DNA of 64,000 nucleotides from Achromobacter pestifer (lineage in GTDB: Bacteria > Pseudomonadota > Gammaproteobacteria > Burkholderiales > Burkholderiaceae_B): positions 186,001 to 250,000 of the forward strand of contig NZ_CP053985.1 in the NCBI RefSeq assembly GCF_013267355.1, read 5' to 3'. The notes under the pieces are model-generated. The model was given only the letters and a program-made list of their open reading frames with translations. It was not told where the DNA came from and ran no database searches. The position numbers and the translations under genes are program-made. Position 1 is the first letter of the stretch. Each line of letters starts with the position of its first letter. Below, one piece after another: positions 53,720 through 62,993 of this stretch.

Positions 53720-54607
53720 ATGAGCTCCGTTCCCATCGCATTGCCCTCGCCGGCGGCCGCGCGCCAGACCGGCATCCTGCTGTTCTTCGCCGCGCTGGTG
53801 GCCTTCGCCACCTTCGACGCGGGGTCCAAGCACATGCTGGCGCGCTACCCCGCGCCCTTCCTGAACATCATGCGCTACTCGGCGGTGGCCGTGCTGGCGG
53901 TGGCGCTGCTATGGCGGCACCGCGGCGGGCCGCGGCTGCGCGATGCCTCTGAGAAGCCGCTGCTGATCCTGCGCGGCCTGCTGCTGGCCACCGTGGGCAC
54001 CTGTTTCATGACGGCGCTGATCTGGATGCCGCTGTCGGAAGCCACGGCCATCTACTTCACCTCGCCCCTGATCATGGTGGCGTTGTCGCCCTGGCTGCTA
54101 GGGGAACGGGTGCGGCCCGCCCAGTGGACGGCGGTGGCGGCGGGCTTCGCGGGCATGCTGCTGATCGTGCGGCCGGGCTCGGACCTGCCCTGGCTGGGTA
54201 CGCTGCTGATGGCGGTGTCCGCGGTCAGTTACGCGGTGTTCCAGGTGCTGACGCGCAAGCTTTCGGGCAAGGTGCCCGGGCCGGTCCAGTATGCCTACAC
54301 CGCCTTCATCTGCCTCATCGTCACCGGACTGCCGGCGCCGTTCTTCCTGCCGGAACCGTGGCCGGATCTTGCGGACATGCTCTTCATCGTCGGCCTGGGC
54401 GCCTGCAGCGGACTGGCGCAGATCTTCCTGATATCCGCCTTTCAGCGCGTGGCCGCGGCGACACTGGCCCCGCTGAACTACTTCCAGCTGCTGCTGGCGG
54501 TGCTGTTCAGCACCTTCTGGTTCCAGCGTCCGCCGGACGCGCTGGCCTTGGCCGGCATGGCGCTGATCATCGCCTCGGGCGTGTTCCTGGCGCTGCGCCG
54601 GGCCTGA
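53720..54607 (+). CDS. EamA/DMT family transporter
   Basis: A 295-residue, ten-helix permease with two EamA repeats (about 15-145 and 160-293). It has FAALVAFATFDAGSKHMLARYP at the start and NYFQLLLAVLFSTFWFQRPPDALALAGMALIIASG at the end. Members export amino acids, polyamines or metabolites. It follows the deacetylase by 14 bp and may export the acetate-free product or a toxic by-product. Its substrate is unknown. Confidence 0.87.
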   Translation: MSSVPIALPSPAAARQTGILLFFAALVAFATFDAGSKHMLARYPAPFLNIMRYSAVAVLAVALLWRHRGGPRLRDASEKPLLILRGLLLATVGTCFMTALIWMPLSEATAIYFTSPLIMVALSPWLLGERVRPAQWTAVAAGFAGMLLIVRPGSDLPWLGTLLMAVSAVSYAVFQVLTRKLSGKVPGPVQYAYTAFICLIVTGLPAPFFLPEPWPDLADMLFIVGLGACSGLAQIFLISAFQRVAAATLAPLNYFQLLLAVLFSTFWFQRPPDALALAGMALIIASGVFLALRRA

Positions 54608-54616
54608 GGCTTGCGT

Positions 54617-55642
54617 TCAGCTGGTTTCGCGCTGCACCAGTTTGAAGCCCAGGTCCACATGGCGTTCGGCGACGGGCTCGCCCGCCAGATGCCGCATCAG
54701 CAAGCCCGCGGCCGATACGCCGATCTGGTAGCGCGGCGTGGCGATGGTCGACAACGGCGGCGTGGTCCAGGCCGTGCCCGCCACGTCGTGGAAACCGATG
54801 ATGGCCATGCGTTCGGGCACCGGCACGCCCAGCCGTCCGCACTGGAACACCGCGCCCTGGGCCAGGTCGTCGTTGCAGAAAAAAAGCGCGTCGCAGTCGG
54901 GATGGCGCGCGCGCAGTGCTTCCAGCAGGGAGGCCCCCAGGGCGATGGATGATTTCTCCGGCGTCATGATTTCCAGGGCCGGGTCGTACAGGCCCGCATC
55001 CCGCAGCGCTTGGCGGCAGCCTTCGCAGCGGCGCAGCGAGCGCGGATCCAGCTGCGCGCCGACGATGCCGATACGGCGATAGCCCCGCTCCACCAGATGG
55101 CGGCCGGCGGCATAGCCGGAATCGAACTGCGAGAAGCCCACGCTCATGTGCTCGCCGCCGTCCAGCGTCTCGATCGTGTGCACGGTGGGAATGCGCTGCG
55201 TGTCCAACAGGTCCCATACGCCCTGGTTGTGGTCGATGCCGGTCAGGATCAGGCCGTCGGGCGCGTGCTGCAGGTACTTGCGCAGCAGGGCTTCCTCTTC
55301 GTCTGGCGCATAGCCGGTCACGCCGATCAGCATGTGGTAGCCATGGCGGTCCAGCTCTTCCTTGATCCCCGCGATGATGTCGACGAACACCACGTTGCTC
55401 AGGGACGGAATCAGCGTCACGATGGTCTGCGAACGCGCCGACGCCAGCGCGCTGGCCGCATGGTTGGGCACATAGCCCAGTTCCTGGCACACCCGCGCGA
55501 TGCGCAGTCGCAATTCTTCCGCCACCTTGTCCGGCGTGCGCAGCGCGCGCGATACCGTGATCGCGCTCACGCCCACGCGGCGCGCCACATCCTGCATGGT
55601 GACGCGGCCGGCGCGTGAACTGCGGGGTTTACGGATGGACAT
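54617..55642 (-). CDS. LacI family transcriptional regulator
   Basis: A 341-residue LacI/GalR repressor. The helix-turn-helix (about 15-62) reads VTMQDVARRVGVSAITVSRALRTPDKV, followed by the hinge. The core binding domain includes VTLIPSLSNVVFVDIIAG and the GFHDVAGTAWTTPPLSTIATP strand, typical of GntR/gluconate-type members. It is divergent from the TRAP/dehydratase operon, and an 18-bp palindrome in between is the likely operator. Confidence 0.92.
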   Translation of the reverse strand: MSIRKPRSSRAGRVTMQDVARRVGVSAITVSRALRTPDKVAEELRLRIARVCQELGYVPNHAASALASARSQTIVTLIPSLSNVVFVDIIAGIKEELDRHGYHMLIGVTGYAPDEEEALLRKYLQHAPDGLILTGIDHNQGVWDLLDTQRIPTVHTIETLDGGEHMSVGFSQFDSGYAAGRHLVERGYRRIGIVGAQLDPRSLRRCEGCRQALRDAGLYDPALEIMTPEKSSIALGASLLEALRARHPDCDALFFCNDDLAQGAVFQCGRLGVPVPERMAIIGFHDVAGTAWTTPPLSTIATPRYQIGVSAAGLLMRHLAGEPVAERHVDLGFKLVQRETS

Positions 55643-55707
55643 CGGTCTTCGGCATCGGTTGGTGAGCGCGTAGTCTGACGCAAAAAACCGGGGCTTGCCA
55701 AACGCAA

Positions 55708-55725
55708 AATGTTAGCGCTAACATT
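55708..55725. promoter_or_regulatory. LacI-type operator (18-bp perfect palindrome)
   Basis: AATGTTAGCGCTAACATT is exactly self-complementary, has the central CG of LacI-family operators and lies between the divergent lacI-type gene and the TRAP operon, 50 bp before the DctQ start. Confidence 0.85.
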
Positions 55726-55774
55726 CGTCGCAGCATAACCCTAAAAAATTCCGGGAAACGGATAGGAGACAAGC

Positions 55775-56317
55775 ATGCAAGCTTCCCCACCGGGGCGGCC
55801 CGGCGGTACGCCGCTGGTCCGCGCCGCCAATTGGTGCTTCGCGCTGCAGACCTGGCTGATGGTGGCCTGTCTGGCCGTCATGGTGGTGCTGCTGTTCGGC
55901 AACGTCGCGCTGCGCTACCTGTTCAATTCCGGCATCAACGTCTCCGACGAGATCTCCCGGCTGGCGTTCGTCTGGATGATCTTCCTGGGTTCGGTGATTG
56001 CGCTGCGCTCGCATCAGCACATCGGCGTCACCATGCTGGTCGAACGCTTCGGCCCCGCCGCCCGCCGCGCCTCGCATGTGTTCTGCCAGTTACTGGTCCT
56101 GTGGGTGCTGTGGCTGATGGCCGAAGGCAGCTGGACGCAGACCCTCATCGGCCTGGACACGGTGCTGCCCGTGACCGGCATGTCGCTGGCCGTGTTCAAT
56201 GCCGCGGCGCTGTATGCCGCGGCCGCCATGGCCATCCTGACCTTGATCGATCTGGTGCGCGTCCTTGCGGGCGGGCCCTTGCCGGCGGAATCCAACCCTG
56301 AAGACCCGCTGGTCTGA
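55775..56317 (+). CDS. TRAP transporter small permease (DctQ)
   Basis: A 180-residue four-helix protein. The helices are WLMVACLAVMVVLLFGNVALRYLF, ISRLAFVWMIFLGSVIALR, VFCQLLVLWVLWLMAEGSW and LAVFNAAALYAAAAMAILTL, with the small-subunit signature RYLFNSGINVSDEISR. It partners DctM in the C4-dicarboxylate/sugar-acid TRAP complex. The ATG has ATAGGAGAC upstream. Confidence 0.9.
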   Translation: MQASPPGRPGGTPLVRAANWCFALQTWLMVACLAVMVVLLFGNVALRYLFNSGINVSDEISRLAFVWMIFLGSVIALRSHQHIGVTMLVERFGPAARRASHVFCQLLVLWVLWLMAEGSWTQTLIGLDTVLPVTGMSLAVFNAAALYAAAAMAILTLIDLVRVLAGGPLPAESNPEDPLV

Positions 56318-56353
56318 CGGCTCCGCCTCCCCTACCCCGCCCGGACGTCCGCA

Positions 56354-57634
56354 ATGATCCTGACCGTCTTCCTGCTCGTGTTGCTGGGGCTGATCGCCCT
56401 GGGCATGCCTATCGCTTTCGCGCTGCTGCTCAGTGCGATCGCCATGATGTTCCAGCTGGACTTTTTCGATACCCAGATCCTGGCGCAGAACATGCTGTCG
56501 GGCGCCAACAGCTTTACCCTCATGGCGGTGCCCCTGTTCATGCTGGCCGGCGAACTGATGAACGCCGGCGGCATTTCGCGCCGCATCGTCAACCTGGCCA
56601 GCACCTTCGTGGGCCACATCCAGGGAGGCCTGGGTTACGTAGCCATCTTCGCCAGCGTGCTGCTGGCCGCGCTGTCCGGCTCGGCCGTGGCCGACGCGGC
56701 GGCGCTGGGCTCCCTGCTCATCCCCATGCTGCGCGAGAAGGGCTACGACGCGGGCCAGGCCTCCGGGTTGATCGCGGCCGGCGGCATCATCGCGCCCATC
56801 ATCCCGCCGTCCATCTCGTTCATCATCTTCGGCGTCGCCACCAATGTGTCGATCACCAAGCTGTTCTTCGCCGGCATCGCGCCGGGCCTGATGATGGGCC
56901 TCACGCTGGTCGCGGTCTGGACCTGGGTGGCGCGCAAGCACGGCAGCATCAAGCCCGCGCCGCGCGAGCCCTGGAGCAAGCGCTGGAAGGCGCTGCGCGA
57001 ATCCTTGTGGGCCCTGATGCTGCCCGTCATCATCATCGGCGGCTTGCGCGGCGGCATCTTCACGCCGACCGAGGCCGCCGTCGTCGCCGCGGTCTACGCC
57101 TTGCTGGTCAGCCTGTTCGTTTACCGCGAGATCAGCGTGCGCGACCTGGCGCCGCTCTTCATCAACGCCGCCAGCACCACCGCCATCGTCATGTTCCTGG
57201 TGGCCGCGGCCATGGTCTCGTCCTACATGATCACCCTGGCCGACATGCCACAGGACCTGATCGCGCTGCTGGAACCGGTCCTGGACCAGCCCAAGCTGCT
57301 GATGTTCGCCCTGCTGATCCTGCTGACGCTGGTGGGCACCGTGATGGACCTGACGCCCACCATCCTGATCCTGGCGCCGGTGCTGATGCCGGTGGTGACC
57401 AAGGCCGGGATCGACCCCGTCTACTTCGGCGTGATGTTCGTCATGGTGGGCTGCGTGGGCCTGCTGACGCCGCCGGTGGGCACCGTGCTCAACGTGGTCT
57501 GCGGCGTCGCCCGCATCAATATGGAAACCATCTGCAGGGGCGTGTGGCGCTACGTCGTCGCCTACACGCTGCTGCTGGTCCTGCTGGTGATCTTCCCCGA
57601 GTTGATCACCGTACCCGCACGCTGGATGCATTAG
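56354..57634 (+). CDS. TRAP transporter large permease (DctM)
   Basis: A 426-residue, 12-helix permease with the DctM signature GIIAPIIPPSISFIIFGVATNVSI, AGIAPGLMMG and LLTPPVGTVLNVV. It performs sodium-coupled substrate movement together with DctQ and DctP. It is 36 bp downstream of dctQ. Confidence 0.92.
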   Translation: MILTVFLLVLLGLIALGMPIAFALLLSAIAMMFQLDFFDTQILAQNMLSGANSFTLMAVPLFMLAGELMNAGGISRRIVNLASTFVGHIQGGLGYVAIFASVLLAALSGSAVADAAALGSLLIPMLREKGYDAGQASGLIAAGGIIAPIIPPSISFIIFGVATNVSITKLFFAGIAPGLMMGLTLVAVWTWVARKHGSIKPAPREPWSKRWKALRESLWALMLPVIIIGGLRGGIFTPTEAAVVAAVYALLVSLFVYREISVRDLAPLFINAASTTAIVMFLVAAAMVSSYMITLADMPQDLIALLEPVLDQPKLLMFALLILLTLVGTVMDLTPTILILAPVLMPVVTKAGIDPVYFGVMFVMVGCVGLLTPPVGTVLNVVCGVARINMETICRGVWRYVVAYTLLLVLLVIFPELITVPARWMH

Positions 57635-57656
57635 AAAAACCCCAAGGAGGAGCACC

Positions 57657-58673
57657 ATGATCACCCGTTTCAAGACCCGCATTCTTGTCCTGGCGACGGC
57701 GCTGTCCTGCGCCGTCGCCGGCGTCGCGTCCGCCGCCGACGTCAAACCGCGCCTGATCCGTTTCGGCTACGGCCTGAACGAGGAAAGCGTCCAGGGACGC
57801 GCCGCGCGCCACCTGGCGCAGGAGCTGGAGAAAGTCAGCGGCGGCAAGCTCAAGATGAAGACCTTCGGCTCGGCCAACCTGGGCTCGGACGAACAGATGC
57901 AGAGCGCCCTGGTTGGCGGCGTGCAGGAAATGATGGTGGGCTCCACCGCGCCCCTGGCCGGCATGGTCAAGGAATTCGGCGTGTTCGACCTGCCCTTCCT
58001 CTTCAACAGCGAAAAGGAAGCGGACGCCGTGCTGGACGGCCCGCTGGGCCAGGACATGCTGAAGAAGCTGGAGGCCAAGGGCATCGTCGGCCTGGTCTAC
58101 TGGGAAAACGGCTTTCGCAACATGACCAATTCCAAACGCCCCATCGCGCGCGCGGAAGACCTGCAGGGCATCAAGCTGCGCGTGATGCAGAACCAGATCG
58201 CGCTGGGCGTCTTCAACACGCTGGGCGCGAATGCCGTGCCCATGCCGTTCTCCGAACTGTTCACCGCCCTGGAAACACGCACCGTGGACGGCCAGGAAAA
58301 TCCCATCACCACCATCCAGAGCAGCAAGTTCTACGAGGTGCAGCCCTACCTGACCATCACCCGCCACGTCTACACGCCCTGGGTGGTGCTGGCCTCCAAA
58401 AAGTGGTGGGACACCCTGTCGCCGGAAGAGCAGAAGCTGATCCGCCAGGCGGCCGCATCCTCGCGCGACTTTGAACGCCAGGACAGCCGCGCCGATTCGC
58501 AGAAGGCCATGACCACGCTGGAGAAAGCCGGCATGAAGATCAACACGGTCTCGCCCGAAGAGGTCGCGCGCATGCGCCAGAAGGTGCAGCCGGTGGTCGA
58601 CAAGTACACGCAGGAACTCGGCCCCGAGCTGGTCAAGCAGCTCAACGACGAAATCCAGAAGGCGCGCAATTAG
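57657..58673 (+). CDS. TRAP transporter substrate-binding protein (DctP)
   Basis: A 338-residue periplasmic receptor. A signal peptide ends near ASAAD (residues 24-28). The DctP pattern includes YGLNEESVQGRAARHLAQELEKVSGGKLKMKTF, the ligand-contacting Arg region LQGIKLRVMQNQIALGVF and the ALETRTVDGQENPI motif. It selects an acidic sugar or organic acid. It is followed by a sugar-acid dehydratase, suggesting an aldonate ligand. Confidence 0.92.
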   Translation: MITRFKTRILVLATALSCAVAGVASAADVKPRLIRFGYGLNEESVQGRAARHLAQELEKVSGGKLKMKTFGSANLGSDEQMQSALVGGVQEMMVGSTAPLAGMVKEFGVFDLPFLFNSEKEADAVLDGPLGQDMLKKLEAKGIVGLVYWENGFRNMTNSKRPIARAEDLQGIKLRVMQNQIALGVFNTLGANAVPMPFSELFTALETRTVDGQENPITTIQSSKFYEVQPYLTITRHVYTPWVVLASKKWWDTLSPEEQKLIRQAAASSRDFERQDSRADSQKAMTTLEKAGMKINTVSPEEVARMRQKVQPVVDKYTQELGPELVKQLNDEIQKARN

Positions 58674-58730
58674 TCCCAGCGGCCCGGACGCGCGCCGGGC
58701 CGCCACGCAACCGCTGTAAACGAGAACTCC

Positions 58731-60512
58731 ATGTCCCAGACTCCCCGCAAGCTGCGTAGCCAGAAGTGGTTCGACGACCCGGCTCACGCCGACATGACGG
58801 CCATCTACGTAGAGCGCTATCTCAACTACGGTCTGACGCGCCAGGAACTGCAATCGGGGCGGCCGATCATCGGCATCGCCCAGACCGGCAGCGATCTGGC
58901 GCCCTGCAACCGGCATCATCTGGCGCTGGCGGAGCGCATCAAGGCCGGCATCCGCGACGCGGGCGGCATCCCCATGGAATTTCCCGTGCACCCGCTGGCC
59001 GAACAGGGCCGGCGGCCCACCGCCGCGCTGGACCGCAACCTGGCCTACCTGGGCCTGGTCGAGATTCTGCACGGCTATCCGCTGGACGGCGTGGTGCTGA
59101 CCACCGGCTGCGACAAGACCACGCCCGCCTGCCTCATGGCCGCGGCTACCGTCGACATTCCCGCCATCGTGCTGTCCGGCGGCCCGATGCTGGACGGCTG
59201 GCACGACGGCCAGCGCGTCGGCTCCGGCACGGTCATCTGGCATGCACGCAACCTGATGGCCGCGGGCAAGCTGGACTACGAAGGCTTCATGACGCTGGCC
59301 ACGGCATCGTCGCCGTCCATCGGCCACTGCAACACCATGGGCACGGCGCTGTCGATGAACTCGCTGGCCGAAGCCCTGGGCATGTCGCTGCCCACCTGCG
59401 CCAGCATCCCCGCGCCCTACCGCGAACGCGGCCAGATGGCGTATGCCACCGGCTTGCGCATTTGCGACATGGTGCGCGAGGACCTGCGCCCGTCCCACAT
59501 CCTGACGCGGCAAGCCTTCGAGAACGCCATCGTCGTGGCCTCGGCGCTGGGCGCCTCCAGCAACTGCCCGCCGCACCTCATCGCCATGGCCCGCCACGCC
59601 GGCATCGACCTGAGCCTGGATGACTGGCAGCGCTTGGGCGAAGACGTGCCGCTGCTGGTCAACTGCGTGCCCGCGGGCGAGCATCTGGGCGAAGGCTTCC
59701 ACCGCGCGGGCGGCGTCCCGGCCGTGCTGCATGAGCTGACGGCGGCCGGCCGCCTGCATACGGACTGCGCCACCGTGTCCGGCAAGACCATCGGCGAGAT
59801 CGCGGCCGCGGCCAGAACCAACAATGCCGACGTCATCCGCAGTTGCGACGCGCCGCTCAAGCATCGCGCCGGATTCATCGTCCTGTCGGGCAATTTCTTC
59901 GACAGCGCGATCATCAAAATGTCGGTTGTGGGCGATGCCTTCCGCCGCGCCTATCTATCGGAGCCGGGTTCGGAGAACGCCTTCGAGGCGCGCGCCATCG
60001 TGTTCGAAGGTCCCGAGGACTACCACGCGCGCATCGAGGACCCCGCCCTGAACATCGACGAGCATTGCATCCTGGTGATCCGCGGCGCCGGCACCGTGGG
60101 CTATCCGGGCAGCGCGGAAGTGGTCAACATGGCGCCGCCCTCGCATCTGCTCAAGCGCGGCATAGACTCGCTGCCCTGCCTGGGCGACGGCCGCCAGAGC
60201 GGCACCTCGGCCAGCCCTTCGATCCTGAACATGTCGCCGGAAGCCGCGGTGGGCGGCGGCCTCGCGCTGTTGCGCACCGGCGACCGCATCCGCGTCGACC
60301 TGAACCAGCGCTCGGTCATCGCCCTGGTGGACGAAACCGAACTGGCGCGCCGCAAGCTGGAGCCGCCCTACCAGGCGCCGGAACCTCAGACGCCGTGGCA
60401 GGAGCTGTACCGGCAACTGGTTGGCCAGCTTTCAACCGGCGGCTGCCTGGAGCCCGCCACCTTGTATCTGAAGGTCGTGGAAACGCGGGGCGATCCCCGG
60501 CATTCGCATTGA
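58731..60512 (+). CDS. IlvD/Edd family sugar-acid dehydratase (xylonate/arabinonate-like)
   Basis: A 593-residue dehydratase. The opening RKLRSQKWFDDPAHADMTAIYVERYLNYGL, the SGRPIIGIAQTGSDLAPCNRHH block and the cysteine-containing TTGCDKTTPACLMAAAT and SIGHCNTMGTALSM match sugar-acid dehydratases of the L-arabinonate/D-xylonate group. The late GDGRQSGTSASPSILNMSPEA motif is also of that group. It should convert an aldonic acid to a 2-keto-3-deoxy acid. It is the last gene of the LacI-controlled TRAP operon. Confidence 0.9.
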   Translation: MSQTPRKLRSQKWFDDPAHADMTAIYVERYLNYGLTRQELQSGRPIIGIAQTGSDLAPCNRHHLALAERIKAGIRDAGGIPMEFPVHPLAEQGRRPTAALDRNLAYLGLVEILHGYPLDGVVLTTGCDKTTPACLMAAATVDIPAIVLSGGPMLDGWHDGQRVGSGTVIWHARNLMAAGKLDYEGFMTLATASSPSIGHCNTMGTALSMNSLAEALGMSLPTCASIPAPYRERGQMAYATGLRICDMVREDLRPSHILTRQAFENAIVVASALGASSNCPPHLIAMARHAGIDLSLDDWQRLGEDVPLLVNCVPAGEHLGEGFHRAGGVPAVLHELTAAGRLHTDCATVSGKTIGEIAAAARTNNADVIRSCDAPLKHRAGFIVLSGNFFDSAIIKMSVVGDAFRRAYLSEPGSENAFEARAIVFEGPEDYHARIEDPALNIDEHCILVIRGAGTVGYPGSAEVVNMAPPSHLLKRGIDSLPCLGDGRQSGTSASPSILNMSPEAAVGGGLALLRTGDRIRVDLNQRSVIALVDETELARRKLEPPYQAPEPQTPWQELYRQLVGQLSTGGCLEPATLYLKVVETRGDPRHSH

Positions 60513-60521
60513 CGCCGGCGG

Positions 60522-60905
60522 CTATTGGGCGCCGGACTGCGGATCCTGCGGCGCCGGCCGCGTGACGACGTAGGCCGCGCTGGCCAGGAAAAATACGGCA
60601 ACGGCGGCGGCCAGCATCCACGACGGGTGCGCGCCCCACCAGAACAGCACGTAGCCGACGGCCATGCCCAGGCAGGCGTAGGTCTTGCCCTTGCGCGACA
60701 CGGCGCCCTGGTCCCGCCAGGCGCGCAGGGAGGGACCGTAGGTCGGGCTATCCAGCAACCATTTCTCCAAGCGCGGCGAAGAACGCGAAAAGCAGGCCAC
60801 CGCCAGGATCAGGAATATGGTCGTAGGCATGACGGGCAGAAACGCGCCGATCACACCCAACGCCAGCATCAGGCAACCCAGGCAGAGCCACAGTACTCTC
60901 ATCAT
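60522..60905 (-). CDS. YbaN-like DUF454 membrane protein
   Basis: A 127-residue inner-membrane protein of the YbaN/DUF454 family. The opening VLWLCLGCLMLALGVIGAFLPVMPTTIFLILAVACFSRSSPRLEKWLL is diagnostic, with further hydrophobic segments at 78-113. Function unknown. It is convergent with the dehydratase. Confidence 0.87.
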   Translation of the reverse strand: MMRVLWLCLGCLMLALGVIGAFLPVMPTTIFLILAVACFSRSSPRLEKWLLDSPTYGPSLRAWRDQGAVSRKGKTYACLGMAVGYVLFWWGAHPSWMLAAAVAVFFLASAAYVVTRPAPQDPQSGAQ

Positions 60906-61114
60906 GATGGGCAGCAGGATATCCCAGGTTTTCCGCTCGCTTCAAACGCGCCGTGCAAAGTGCCAGTTTCCGGGCCTACAGCCACCCGACGGACCACCCA
61001 GTAGCGCCGCGCCAACAGGAAAGAATAATTTGGAATATATATTCACAAATTGGAATTATTGAATAAAAATCGAGCGTGCGCGGGGCTCCGCGCTTCCCGT
61101 CGCAAGGAAATGCC

Positions 61115-62611
61115 ATGCGCAACGCAAGCGATTTGCTGGAAGACTCGTACCGCCGGACCGACCGGGCGATGCTGCCCCTGCTCTGGCTGCTGTTTGCGGT
61201 CGGACTGTGCATGGCCCCTCAGTACGGGCGATGGGGCGCCGCCCTCGGAATCGGCCTGGCCGCCGCAGGCATACCGTCGCTGCTGATACTCTGGCGGCCC
61301 GGCCGGCTGAGCACCCGCCTGGCGGTGGCCTGTAGCCTGATGGTGCTGGCCGCGCTCCATATCCATCTGATGTCCGGCATGGCCGAAATCCATTTCGGCA
61401 TCTTCGTGCTGCTTTCGCTGCTCCTGGCCTATCGCGACTGGCGCACCATCCTGTGCGCGGCCGTGGTCATCGCGCTGCATCACCTGTCCTTCAACTTCCT
61501 GCAGCAATGGGGTTACAGCGCGATTTGCTTCACCGAGCCCAGCCTGCCCATGGTGCTGTTGCACGCGGCCTACGTCGTCGTGCAGGCCGCCGCGCTAGGC
61601 TGGCTGGCCTGGAAAATGGAACGGGCCGCCGTGGCGGCCGAGGAACTGGCCCGGCTCAGCGCGCACATCGGCCGCGAGGCCGGCGCATTCGACCTGCGCT
61701 TCGGCGGCATGAGCATGGACAGCAGCCTGGGCCGCAGCTTCAAGGCCACGATGGACGCCGTGCACCGGACCCTGAGCGGGGTCCGGACCACGGCCACCGC
61801 CCTGTCGGCCGCATCGCGCGGCATCATGCAGGACAATCAACAGCTGGAAGAACGCACCCGGACCCAGGCCGATTCACTGGAACGCACCGTCGCTTCCATG
61901 CGCGGCCTGGCGGCGAACGTCCACGACAACGCCACCAATGCCCAGCACGCCCAGGAACAGACCGACGCAGCGCGGCGCATTGTCGACACTGGCAGCGTGG
62001 CGGTGGCGAGCGTCGCCGCCGTGATGGGAGAAATCCAGCAAGAGGCCAGGAAAATTTCCGAGATCACCGGCTTGATCGACAGCATCGCCTTCCAGACCAA
62101 CATACTCGCCTTGAACGCGGCAGTGGAAGCGGCCCGCGCCGGTGAAAGCGGACGCGGTTTCGCGGTCGTGGCCACCGAAGTCCGCGCGCTGGCGCAACGC
62201 AGCGCCAGCGCCGCGCGCGAGATCCGCGGCCTGATCGACGGTTCGCTGGAAAAAACGGACAGCGGCTTTCGCCAGGCCGACCATGCCGCTGGCGTGATCC
62301 GCGAAGTGGTAGCCAGCATCGAGCGAGTGGCCGGCATCGTCGGCCAGATCGGCGATGCCGGGCGCGCGCAGACCACGGACATCGACGAGGTCAATCAGGC
62401 GGTGACCCAGATGGACGAATTGACCCGCCAGAATGCGGCCCGGGTGGCGCAAGCCGCTGGCGCGTCGACGGCCTTGCAAACGCAAGCGGCCGAACTGCTG
62501 CAAGCCGTAGGTGTGTTCCGCCTGCAGGATGAACGGCCGCCGCAGACAGAGGCCATGCCGCGGGCGGCCTCCCGAGGGCTCGCTGCGCCACTGACGCGGG
62601 CTAGCGGCTGA
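61115..62611 (+). CDS. methyl-accepting chemotaxis protein with six-TM His-rich sensor
   Basis: A 498-residue chemoreceptor. The first 170 residues hold about six hydrophobic segments and no periplasmic ligand domain. Histidines lie in or beside these segments at about 82, 84, 93, 122 and 123 (ALHIHLMSGMAEIHF, VIALHHLSFNF). The signalling domain includes the hairpin tip SIAFQTNILALNAAVEAARAGESGRGFAVVATEVRALAQRSA. No HAMP or C-terminal pentapeptide is clear. The start at 61115 has CAAGGA upstream. The membrane sensor may detect redox state, a metal or haem. Confidence 0.88.
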   Translation: MRNASDLLEDSYRRTDRAMLPLLWLLFAVGLCMAPQYGRWGAALGIGLAAAGIPSLLILWRPGRLSTRLAVACSLMVLAALHIHLMSGMAEIHFGIFVLLSLLLAYRDWRTILCAAVVIALHHLSFNFLQQWGYSAICFTEPSLPMVLLHAAYVVVQAAALGWLAWKMERAAVAAEELARLSAHIGREAGAFDLRFGGMSMDSSLGRSFKATMDAVHRTLSGVRTTATALSAASRGIMQDNQQLEERTRTQADSLERTVASMRGLAANVHDNATNAQHAQEQTDAARRIVDTGSVAVASVAAVMGEIQQEARKISEITGLIDSIAFQTNILALNAAVEAARAGESGRGFAVVATEVRALAQRSASAAREIRGLIDGSLEKTDSGFRQADHAAGVIREVVASIERVAGIVGQIGDAGRAQTTDIDEVNQAVTQMDELTRQNAARVAQAAGASTALQTQAAELLQAVGVFRLQDERPPQTEAMPRAASRGLAAPLTRASG

Positions 62612-62641
62612 CCCGAATCCCCCCAGCGAACAGGCAAGAAA

Positions 62642-62836
62642 CTAGCGTAGCTTTTGCTGATACAGCTCTTGCGCGCCTTCCAATGAAGCGCGCATTCCGT
62701 AAATGGTGCCTCCACCGCCGCGGCTGAACCACAGTTCGTACTGCCACATCCCGTCCACGAAGACCCGGGAGATCGTCCAACCCGCAGGCCCCTGCCAGTA
62801 ATAATCGTCCCGCTGTGTCCATTCCACGTCGATCAT
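62642..62836 (-). CDS. small hypothetical protein (64 aa) behind a LexA box
   Basis: A 64-residue protein starting MIDVEWTQRDDYYW behind GGGGACGGAGC. It is acidic and aromatic-rich (five Trp, five Tyr), with no signal peptide or membrane segment. I do not recognise the family. A strong LexA box lies 55 bp upstream, so it is probably part of the SOS response. It is convergent with the chemoreceptor. Confidence 0.7.
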   Translation of the reverse strand: MIDVEWTQRDDYYWQGPAGWTISRVFVDGMWQYELWFSRGGGGTIYGMRASLEGAQELYQQKLR

Positions 62837-62890
62837 GCTCCGTCCCCTTTCGGCCGAAACCCGGCCGAATTGCGCTGCTCTCGACTTCAA

Positions 62891-62916
62891 ATATACTGTA
62901 TATTTATACAGTATAT
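62891..62916. promoter_or_regulatory. LexA (SOS) box
   Basis: A 26-bp palindrome, broken only by its central TT, whose core CTGTATATTTATACAG (62896-62911) is a full match to CTGT-N8-ACAG. It lies between the 64-aa ORF (55 bp away) and the GGDEF gene end, so the small ORF is the likely target. Confidence 0.88.
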
Positions 62917-62993
62917 TGGGCTGCCGCATGACGGTCGTGGGTTTCGAGGAGGTAGGTGGATGCAGGTATCCCCGGGATCAGCCCGACAGGCAA

